Below are positions 20,009 to 25,988 of a stretch of DNA of 25,988 bases, in pieces (the first letter of the stretch is position 1; every line of letters begins with the position of its first letter). The notes beneath the pieces were generated by a model. That model ran no database searches and was not told the DNA's origin. It worked only from the letters and a program-made list of their open reading frames with translations. This DNA comes from DAOUEH01 sp034430515. Its GTDB lineage: Bacteria; Chloroflexota; Dehalococcoidia; Dehalococcoidales; RBG-16-60-22. The translations under genes were made by a program, and so were the position numbers. The stretch covers positions 1-25,988 of the forward strand of contig DAOUEP010000005.1 in NCBI GenBank assembly GCA_034430515.1. Reading direction: 5' to 3'.

Positions 20009-22480
20009 CTAGCTCCATTCGCCGGCCCCCGTCCAGACGCGCGCCAGCTCCCCGGACAGCGCCCGGTGTTCCGGCTGTTTCAAATGCGGGTCTAGCTCGA
20101 AGAGGCCGGTGGCCTCGCGGCGGGCCAGCTCCAGGATAGCCACGTCGGAGATTCTGGCCATGCGCAGGTCGGGCAGACCGCTCTGGCGCGTCCCGAAGAA
20201 CTCGCCCGGCCCGCGCATCTTGAGGTCGGCCTCGGCCAGCTGGAAGCCGTCATGGGTGTTCTCTATTATGTCAAGCCGCTCCCGCCCCACGTCGGAGGGG
20301 TCTTCGGCGAGGAGCATGCAGTAGCTCTGGAACTGCCCCCGCCCCACCCGGCCGCGGAACTGGTGCAGCTGCGAGAGGCCGAAGCGGTCGGCGCTCTCGA
20401 TGAGCATGACGGTGGCGTTGGGGATGTCGATGCCCACCTCGATGACCGGCGTGGCCACCAGGATATCCAGCCTGCCGTCGCGGAAGTGCCCCATGACGGC
20501 GTCCTTGTCTCGGGAGGCCAGCCGCCCGTGCACCAGCCCCAATCGTAAATCGGGGAAGACCTCGCGGGAGAGGCGCTCGTACTCGGCGGTGGCCGCCTGG
20601 GCCATGACCGCTTCCGATTCCTCCACCAGCGGGCAGAGGATAAAGGCCTGCCGCCCCTCCGCGGCCTGCTTGCGCACGAAGGCGTAGGCCGAGGCGCGCT
20701 GGTCGGGGCGGAGCCACTTCGTCTTGATTTCCGGCCTCCCCGGCGGCACCTCGTCAATGACGGACAGGTCCAGGTCGCCGTAGAGGGTCAGGGCCAGGGT
20801 GCGAGGGATGGGGGTGGCCGTCATCACCAGCATGTGCGGGCTGGGGCCCTTCTCGCGCAATGCCGAGCGCTGCTCCACGCCGAAGCGGTGCTGCTCGTCG
20901 ACGACGGCCAGGGCCAGATTCTTGAAATCCACCCCCTTCTGCACCAGGGCGTGCGTGCCGATGACGATATCTATTTCGCCGGAGGCAATCTGCTTCCTCA
21001 GCTCCTTTTTACCGGCGGCCCGGATATCCCCGATGAGCAGGGCCAGGCTCAGGGGCCGGTCTAAAATGCCGGTATAAGTTCTCAAATAGCCCTCGCCGGT
21101 TTCCTCGCCCAGGGCCGAAAGCAGGGCGCGGACGGTCTGGAAGTGCTGCTCGGCCAGGATTTCCGTCGGCGCCATGAAGGCTGCCTGCGTCCCGCTCCCC
21201 GCCGCCGCCAGCAGCGCCGCCGTGGCCACCACCGTCTTGCCGCTGCCCACCTCGCCCTGGAGGAGCCGGGACATCGGCACGGGTTTGGTCAAATCGGCCA
21301 TGATTTCGCCGAGAACTTTGTGCTGCGCCGCCGTCAGCTTAAACGGCAGCGAGGCGATGAATTTATCCAATACCGGCAGTTTCGTATCCAGGGCGGTAGC
21401 GGGGCGGCCCTGCTGCCAGTCGCGCTTCCGGCTCATCACGCCCAACTGGAGGAGGAAAAGCTCGTCGAAGGCCAGCCGGAGGCGCGCCCGGTCTTTGGCG
21501 GCGGCGTCCTCCGGGTAGTGCGCCTGGGCGATGGCCCGGGCCAGCGGCATTAGCCCCAGCCGCTGACGCAGCCTTTCGGGCAGGAAGTCGGGCAGGCGGG
21601 CAGCCCAGAGGTCGATAAATTCCTTCATCAGCTTGCGCACCTGGCGCGGGCGCAGCCCCGCCGTGAGCGGGTAGACGGGCACCAGCCGCCCGGTGTGGAC
21701 GGCCTCCGGCCCCTCGGCGTTCTCCCACTCCGGCGACTGGAAGACGTGCTGCCCCCGGAACAGGCCGACCCGCCCGCTTAAGACGATGCGGCTGTTGGTC
21801 TTGAGGGTCCTGGCCAGATAGGGCTGGTTGAACCAGACGACGCGGATGTTGCCGGTGGCGTCGCCGACGATGGCCTCGGTGGAGCGCCGCCCGCCGGGGC
21901 GGGCCTCCTGCGCCTGCCAGACGTTGGCGACGATGGTCTGCTCCTGCCCGGCGGTAAGCTCGGAGATGGTCTTGAGCTGGCTGTAGTCCAGGTGGCGGTG
22001 GGGGAAGAAATAGAGCAGGTCGCGGACTGTCTTGACGCCCAGCTTGGCGAACTTGCCCGCCAGCGCCGTGCTGATTCCCCGGACGCCCGTCACGGGTGAG
22101 TCCAGCGTTGCACCATCAGCGGCGGGGGCTGCCTTTTTGACCTTCGGGGCGGGCTTCTTTATGAGGGCGGGCTTGGGAGCCGGTGATTTGGTTTTAGCTG
22201 GTTTCGCCTCTGGTGTTTTGGCGGCGGGCTTGCCCTCCACCCCACCCAGAAAGGCCAGCACCTCAACTCCCCACGCCTGCCGCCGCTCCGGGGTCATGGC
22301 GGCGTAGCTCTCCTTGAAGAGCGCCCGGAAGCGCCGCAGGCTGGCCGGGCTGGCGATTTCCTCCCCGGCCCGGGCCGCCCAGTTCTTGAGGAACTTGTCC
22401 AGCCCGCCGAAGACGGCGGTATCGGCGTAGCCCTTTTGAGCTTCCAGCTCCAGTATCTTGCGTAATGCGCCCGATTCCAT
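20009..22480 (-). CDS. recG: ATP-dependent DNA helicase RecG
   Basis: RecG reverses stalled replication forks and processes branched DNA. After an unusual N-terminal part, the wedge/OB domain runs from about residue 125 to 265 (LDSPVTGVRGI, LLYFFPHRHLDY, IVLSGRVG). The helicase domains follow: GEVGSGKT (409-416), MAPTEILAEQH, the DEQHRFG box at 528-534, MTATPIPRTLALTLYGDLD, LVHGRLASRDKD, ATPVIEVGIDIPNATVM, and HQFRGRVGRG. FGTRQSGLPDL near the end is the RecG C-terminal signature. Residues 1-80 are a helical domain and 83-120 a Lys/Ala/Pro linker (KPAAKTPEAKPAKTK-like) resembling histone H1 tails. Total length is 823 residues, longer than the common roughly 690. GGAG precedes the ATG; a TATAAT lies 20 bases upstream (22501-22506) without a clear -35. 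Confidence 0.96.
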   Translation of the reverse strand: MESGALRKILELEAQKGYADTAVFGGLDKFLKNWAARAGEEIASPASLRRFRALFKESYAAMTPERRQAWGVEVLAFLGGVEGKPAAKTPEAKPAKTKSPAPKPALIKKPAPKVKKAAPAADGATLDSPVTGVRGISTALAGKFAKLGVKTVRDLLYFFPHRHLDYSQLKTISELTAGQEQTIVANVWQAQEARPGGRRSTEAIVGDATGNIRVVWFNQPYLARTLKTNSRIVLSGRVGLFRGQHVFQSPEWENAEGPEAVHTGRLVPVYPLTAGLRPRQVRKLMKEFIDLWAARLPDFLPERLRQRLGLMPLARAIAQAHYPEDAAAKDRARLRLAFDELFLLQLGVMSRKRDWQQGRPATALDTKLPVLDKFIASLPFKLTAAQHKVLGEIMADLTKPVPMSRLLQGEVGSGKTVVATAALLAAAGSGTQAAFMAPTEILAEQHFQTVRALLSALGEETGEGYLRTYTGILDRPLSLALLIGDIRAAGKKELRKQIASGEIDIVIGTHALVQKGVDFKNLALAVVDEQHRFGVEQRSALREKGPSPHMLVMTATPIPRTLALTLYGDLDLSVIDEVPPGRPEIKTKWLRPDQRASAYAFVRKQAAEGRQAFILCPLVEESEAVMAQAATAEYERLSREVFPDLRLGLVHGRLASRDKDAVMGHFRDGRLDILVATPVIEVGIDIPNATVMLIESADRFGLSQLHQFRGRVGRGQFQSYCMLLAEDPSDVGRERLDIIENTHDGFQLAEADLKMRGPGEFFGTRQSGLPDLRMARISDVAILELARREATGLFELDPHLKQPEHRALSGELARVWTGAGEWS

Positions 22481-22535
22481 TTTTCTGTTTCTCCGCCCCC
22501 ATTATAGACAAAAAGGGGGGCGGGCGCACGGGAGA

Positions 22536-22655
22536 GAAAATCCTCCTTAATCCCCCTTTAAGAAAGGGGGACAAAAGAACGGATTGCCAGCGATAACTCT
22601 TAAGGTAACTACCATCGTCTCCCTTTGGTAAAGGGAGATGAGAGAGGGATTTTTA
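22536..22655 (+). repeat. Palindromic MITE-like intergenic element 2
   Basis: This element has the same plan as that at 12782: ends GAAAATCCTCCTTAATCC and GAGAGAGGGATTTTTA, a first hairpin built from CCCCCTTTA and AAAGGGGG, a central non-palindromic stretch, and a second hairpin TCTCCCTTT/AAAGGGAGA (22618-22638). The centre is longer and different in sequence (about 45 against 23 bases), so only the ends and hairpins are kept. It lies upstream of recG and just before repeat copy E. Confidence 0.72.
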
Positions 22656-22673
22656 GGACGGGGAGGAGTATAC

Positions 22674-22735
22674 TATGGGCTAAGCCGCGGATGGCACTGG
22701 GCGGCCTGGGTGGGAATAGATAACTCCGGGGGAGG
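22674..22735 (+). repeat. Dispersed intergenic repeat, copy E (short form)
   Basis: TATGGGCTAAGCCGCGGATG, a short GC-rich spacer, then GGGTGGGAATAGATAACTCC and a GGAGGCGGTGGGG tail. As in copy B the hairpin insert is absent and a palindromic element stands directly upstream. A TATACT (22669-22674) touches its left end and could be a -10 box, which would put the repeat into the leader of the membrane-protein message; no -35 supports this. Confidence 0.65.
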
Positions 22736-22766
22736 CGGTGGGGCAAGAGACACACGGAGGGATAAA

Positions 22767-23378
22767 ATGGCTGATAATGGAAACACAGTAAAAGGGATAC
22801 GGAAAATTGGAACTTTCATCACGGCCGATGCCTTACTAGCCGCTGTGTTAATGGTTTGGGCACAATTATGGATACAACCTACTCTAGAATTATGGATTAA
22901 GTATTATCAACCTGTATGTGGCAACATCGGCGAATGGTTTGATAAATATAATGATAGTAACTTATTCGGACTTTTATTGACTTACCCGGCAATACTACTC
23001 GCTTTAGTAGCACTAGCATGGGCGGTATGGCATTCACTCAACAAATCATCAAACAATAAATCTGATGAGACACCTAAATTATCACTCGGTCTATTTGGGG
23101 CTGCAATTTCAATGGCTATACTTAATGTCTCTCAATTTGTCTTGAGTGCGGTATACAAAACCTTCAGTGGTACTATTGTATACGAATTCTACGATATGGA
23201 GAAACTGCCACCCGTTTTTATAAACATTTTTATACGATTATCTGTTGCATTTATAATCTGCACAGGTATATGTTTTGGCTTTTCACCCATTAATAGTAAG
23301 GTTAAATACATACCGATTGTGCTATTTGTTGCAATTGGAATACTAGGAATAATTGGTTATATCTTTTTTCTAAAGTAG
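22767..23378 (+). CDS. AT-rich orphan membrane protein (203 aa)
   Basis: I do not recognise a family. The protein has about four hydrophobic segments (near residues 15-40, 70-92, 107-128 and 155-200, the last probably two helices) and a polar loop rich in Asn, Ser and Lys (SLNKSSNNKSDETPK), so it is an integral membrane protein. GGAGG stands six bases before the ATG at 22767, and this start is preferred to a longer reading through repeat copy E. Its base composition differs sharply from all neighbours: AT-ending codons dominate and GC is visibly well below half in a window that is otherwise strongly GC-rich. With a repeat cluster at its left edge this suggests recent acquisition. It is a complete gene with no frameshift. 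Confidence 0.75.
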   Translation: MADNGNTVKGIRKIGTFITADALLAAVLMVWAQLWIQPTLELWIKYYQPVCGNIGEWFDKYNDSNLFGLLLTYPAILLALVALAWAVWHSLNKSSNNKSDETPKLSLGLFGAAISMAILNVSQFVLSAVYKTFSGTIVYEFYDMEKLPPVFINIFIRLSVAFIICTGICFGFSPINSKVKYIPIVLFVAIGILGIIGYIFFLK

Positions 23379-23383
23379 TATTA

Positions 23384-23413
23384 TTGACTCCCCCCACCAT
23401 CCCCGCTTACAAT
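23384..23413 (+). promoter_or_regulatory. Promoter of HIT - DUF503 - helicase
   Basis: TTGACT (23384-23389) and TACAAT (23408-23413) are separated by 18 bases, five matches in each box. The leader of about 30 bases contains AGGAG before the ATG at 23450. Confidence 0.68.
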
Positions 23414-23449
23414 AGCACCGTAAAGATCCCCGACAGGAGAAAAAACAAC

Positions 23450-23923
23450 ATGGAGCACATCTGGGCGCCGTGGCGCATCCAGTACATATTGGAGGAAAAG
23501 CCGAAGGGCTGCATCCTCTGCGACAAGCCCAAACAAGACAAGGACGCGGCCAACTTTATCCTCTACCGGGGCAAGCTCAACTTCATCATGCTCAACGGCT
23601 ACCCCTACAATCCCGGCCACCTGATGATTGCCCCCTACCGCCACGCCGACAGCCTGGAAAAGCTCACCGGCGCCGAGCGTGACGAGCACTTCGCGCTGGT
23701 AAATCGCGGGCTTACCGTGCTGGGGGAGGTCTTCAAGCCGGGGGGCTTCAACATCGGGGCCAACATCGGCAAGGTGGCCGGGGCCGGCATCGCCGACCAC
23801 TTCCACTCGCACGTCGTCCCGCGCTGGCAGGGCGATACCAATTACGTGCCGGTGCTGGGCAATATCCGGGTGCTGCCGCAGGCCCTAAACGATACCTACC
23901 AGATGCTGGCGGGCAAGTTTTAG
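23450..23923 (+). CDS. HIT family nucleotide hydrolase/phosphorylase-like protein
   Basis: The 157-residue protein has the histidine triad H117-F-H119-S-H121 in HFHSHVVPRWQGDTN. It also has the N-terminal IWAPWRIQYI and a CxxC pair (C21/C24, GCILC) that, with the histidines, may bind zinc. MEHIWAPWR with HFHxHVVPRWxGDTN is typical of bacterial HIT proteins similar to diadenosine tetraphosphate phosphorylases and Fhit, which act on dinucleoside polyphosphates or nucleoside phosphoramidates; the exact substrate is open. ATG 23450 is chosen for its ribosome binding site and because the promoter -10 box lies upstream. The DUF503 gene follows after six bases. Confidence 0.92.
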   Translation: MEHIWAPWRIQYILEEKPKGCILCDKPKQDKDAANFILYRGKLNFIMLNGYPYNPGHLMIAPYRHADSLEKLTGAERDEHFALVNRGLTVLGEVFKPGGFNIGANIGKVAGAGIADHFHSHVVPRWQGDTNYVPVLGNIRVLPQALNDTYQMLAGKF

Positions 23924-23929
23924 CGCGCC

Positions 23930-24220
23930 ATGAACATCGGTGTCTGCAAGGTCAGCCTGCGCCTGCCGGAGAACACCTCGCTCAAGGGCAAGCGGCAGGT
24001 CGTCAAGTCGCTCGTCAGCCGGGTGCGCAACAAGTTCGACGTGGCCGTGGCCGAGGTGGACGACAACGACAACTGGCGGCTGGCCGTCATCGGCGTCTGC
24101 TGCATCAGTAACAACAAGCGCCACAACAACCAGGTGCTCTCCAGAGTGGCCGCCTTCATCGGCAATGGGCGGCTGGAGGCCGAGCTGCTCGACTACGAAA
24201 TGGAGTTCATCGAGGTCTAG
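23930..24220 (+). CDS. DUF503 (YlxP-like) protein
   Basis: The 96-residue chain begins MNIGVCKVSLRLPENTSLKGKRQVVKSL and continues RVRNKFDVAVAEVDDNDNWRLAVIGVCCISN, the characteristic wording of DUF503/YlxP. In many bacteria this gene lies near the translation factor operon with rbfA and infB, but its role is not established. Here it lies between a HIT protein and a helicase, six bases from the first and eight from the second, so all three are probably one transcript. Family and length are secure; function is not. Confidence 0.9.
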   Translation: MNIGVCKVSLRLPENTSLKGKRQVVKSLVSRVRNKFDVAVAEVDDNDNWRLAVIGVCCISNNKRHNNQVLSRVAAFIGNGRLEAELLDYEMEFIEV

Positions 24221-24228
24221 GGCGGCGC

Positions 24229-25988
24229 ATGGAAATCCAGGCCTTTCTCAACCAGCTCCGCTCCGACCCCGCCTACGCCGGCCAGATTGCCCACGTCGAG
24301 CACATCCCGCCGCGCCGGGCGCGCTACGGTAAGCTGGACGAGCCCCTTGACACCCGGCTGACCGAAGCCCTGGAGAAGAACGGGCTGGCCAATCTCTACT
24401 CCCACCAGGCCGAGGCGGTCAACCACATCCGCCGCGGCAAAAACGTTATCGTGGCCACCGCCAGCGCCAGCGGCAAGACGCTCTGCTACAACATCGCCGT
24501 GGTGCAGGCCATGCTTACCGCGCCGGGGACGCGCGCCATCTATCTTTTTCCTACGAAAGCACTGGCTCAAGACCAGCTGGGCAAGCTGCACCAGCTTTTC
24601 TCGCCGGACATCCTGCCGCCGGAGGCTTTAGCCACCTTCGACGGCGACACCCCCCGCAGCGAGCGCGCCGACGTGCGCCGCTACGGGCGCGTCATCCTCA
24701 CCAACCCCGATATGCTCCACGTGGGCATCATGCCCAACCACGCCAACTGGGCCAGCCTCTTCCGCCGCCTGCGCTACGTGGTCGTCGACGAGGCGCACGT
24801 CTACCGGGGTGTCTTCGGCTCGCACGTGGCCGGGGTGCTGCGGCGCCTGCGGCGGCTCTGTAAGCTCTACGGGTCTGACCCGCAGTTTATCCTGTGTACG
24901 GCCACCGTCGCCAACCCCGGCGAGCACGCCGCAGGGCTGACCGGCCTCCCCGCCGAGGTCGTCGCCGACGACGGCTCGCCGCGCGGCTGGAAGGCCTTCG
25001 TCTTCTGGAACCCGCCCCTGATGGACGAGAAGAAGACCACCCGCAAGAGCGCCCACTGGGAGGCGACCCTGCTCTTCACCGAGCTGGTTTCGCAGGGGAC
25101 GCGCACGCTCACCTTCACGCGCACGCGCCGCCTCACCGAGCTGATTTACGTCTATGCCCGCGACCGTCTTAAAGAAGAGAGCTACCAGCTTTCCCGGCTG
25201 GTGATGCCCTACCGCGGCGGCTACATGCCCGAAGACCGCCGCAAGATAGAGCGGGGGCTCTTCGGGGGAGAGCTTTTGGGGGTGGTGGCCACCAACGCCC
25301 TGGAGCTGGGCATCGACAGCGGCGGCCTGGAGGCGACCATCCTGGACGGCTACCCCGGCTCCATCGCCAGCACCTGGCAGCAGGCGGGCCGCAGCGGGCG
25401 CAGCACCGGCGAGTCGCTGAGCTTTCTGGTGGCCTGGGACAACCCCCTCGACCAGTACTTCATGCGTCACCCGGATTTCTTCTTCGGCAGCTCCTTCGAG
25501 CACGTCCTGGTCAACCCGGCCAACCCCTACATCCTCAAGGAGCACCTCCTCTGCGCCGCCTGGGAGCGCCCCCTGGACTCTACCGACACCGAAATCTTCG
25601 GGGAGGCTCACGAAAGCGAGCGCGACGCCCTCACCGAGGCCGGCCAGCTAAGACAAAGACGCGGGCGCTGGTACGTCGCCCCCAGCATCAGCTACCCCGC
25701 CCAGCACGTCAATATCCGCTCGTCGTCGGGCGAGGACTACGCCGTCGTCGATACCGCCACCGGCACCCTCATCGAGACCGTCGGCGGCGACGTCGCCTTC
25801 TTCCTGGTGCACCCCGGCGCCATCTACCTGCACCAGGGCGAGCCTTACCTCATCGCCCGGCTCGACCTGACCAACCACATCGCCTACGCCGAGCCGACCT
25901 CCGCCGGCTACTACACCGAGACCAAGGAAATCCACGACCTGAAGATAGAAAAGGTGCGGGAAACGAAGACCGTCGGGCCGGTGAAGGT
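24229..25988 (+). CDS. DEAH-box helicase of the YprA/MrfA type, 3' end outside window
   Basis: The frame is open from ATG 24229 to the right edge (586 codons). Superfamily 2 motifs appear in order: YSHQAEAV (Q motif), the Walker A loop TASASGKT at 77-84, LFPTKALAQDQ, DGDTP, TNPDMLH, VVVDEAH with DEAH at 187-190, CTATVANP, TFTRTRRLTE, TNALELGIDSGGLEATILDGYPGS and WQQAGRSGR. This wording, with ASASGKT in place of GSGKT, is that of the YprA/MrfA and Hrq1-related helicases, which usually end in a zinc-binding DUF1998 (MZB) domain. That part lies beyond the window. Bacillus MrfA acts in repair of mitomycin damage, so a DNA-repair role is reasonable. It follows DUF503 after eight bases. Confidence 0.9.
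   Translation, partial: MEIQAFLNQLRSDPAYAGQIAHVEHIPPRRARYGKLDEPLDTRLTEALEKNGLANLYSHQAEAVNHIRRGKNVIVATASASGKTLCYNIAVVQAMLTAPGTRAIYLFPTKALAQDQLGKLHQLFSPDILPPEALATFDGDTPRSERADVRRYGRVILTNPDMLHVGIMPNHANWASLFRRLRYVVVDEAHVYRGVFGSHVAGVLRRLRRLCKLYGSDPQFILCTATVANPGEHAAGLTGLPAEVVADDGSPRGWKAFVFWNPPLMDEKKTTRKSAHWEATLLFTELVSQGTRTLTFTRTRRLTELIYVYARDRLKEESYQLSRLVMPYRGGYMPEDRRKIERGLFGGELLGVVATNALELGIDSGGLEATILDGYPGSIASTWQQAGRSGRSTGESLSFLVAWDNPLDQYFMRHPDFFFGSSFEHVLVNPANPYILKEHLLCAAWERPLDSTDTEIFGEAHESERDALTEAGQLRQRRGRWYVAPSISYPAQHVNIRSSSGEDYAVVDTATGTLIETVGGDVAFFLVHPGAIYLHQGEPYLIARLDLTNHIAYAEPTSAGYYTETKEIHDLKIEKVRETKTVGPVK

Noticed and set aside
1..25988. Search for tRNA genes, CRISPR arrays, transposases, integrases, toxin-antitoxin or restriction genes
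   Set aside because: None could be supported on either strand; apart from the repeats and the AT-rich orphan, the window is a housekeeping region.

Overview
The window reads as a high-GC, gene-dense bacterial chromosome segment with no phage, transposase, CRISPR array or tRNA. The gene set best fits a Chloroflexota bacterium, probably a Dehalococcoidia-like anaerobe. It includes a split two-subunit transketolase, an archaeal-type UPF0200 nucleotide-kinase-like protein next to dCMP deaminase, rubrerythrin, MEP-pathway IspE, a long-form HPF, a CTC-type L25 and a Gram-positive-style SRP RNA with an Alu domain. The taxonomic call is inference from gene content, not from a marker search.

Left part (1-6.9 kb), almost all minus strand: the 3' end of a RadC-like gene on the plus strand, then a minus-strand cluster of a membrane-anchored protein, two tiny membrane proteins and an O6-alkylguanine-DNA alkyltransferase. 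Next come zinc ribbon - comF - hpf, a single-gene HD-GYP response regulator, and rplY - amidohydrolase - thpR. Sigma70-like promoters can be placed in front of most of these units.

Middle (7-17.3 kb): a 501-residue alanine-rich helical repeat protein, the transketolase pair, a convergent UPF0200/dCMP deaminase pair, the CCA-adding enzyme, rubrerythrin, and an operon-like row rsmA - ispE - alpha/beta hydrolase. Just upstream of rsmA lies the SRP RNA gene, with its own promoter and a 10-bp closing helix. A calcineurin-like phosphoesterase follows.

Right part (17.4-26 kb): an AMP-forming ligase homologue with two damaged catalytic motifs, a diacylglycerol/sphingosine kinase-like protein, RecG with an unusual basic N-terminal linker, an AT-rich orphan membrane protein, then HIT - DUF503 - DEAH helicase (YprA/MrfA type), the last running off the window.

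The most unusual material lies between the genes. A dispersed repeat family (core beginning GGGCTAAGC and ending in a GGGTGGGAATAGAT-like block) is present in four substantial copies plus one half copy. Two of them sit directly beside palindromic, MITE-like elements with AAAATCCTCC/AGGATTTT ends, and a third type of palindrome has been absorbed into the 3' end of rsmA. Three genes (transketolase N, cca, phosphoesterase) have a strong -10 box so close to the start codon that their mRNAs are probably leaderless.
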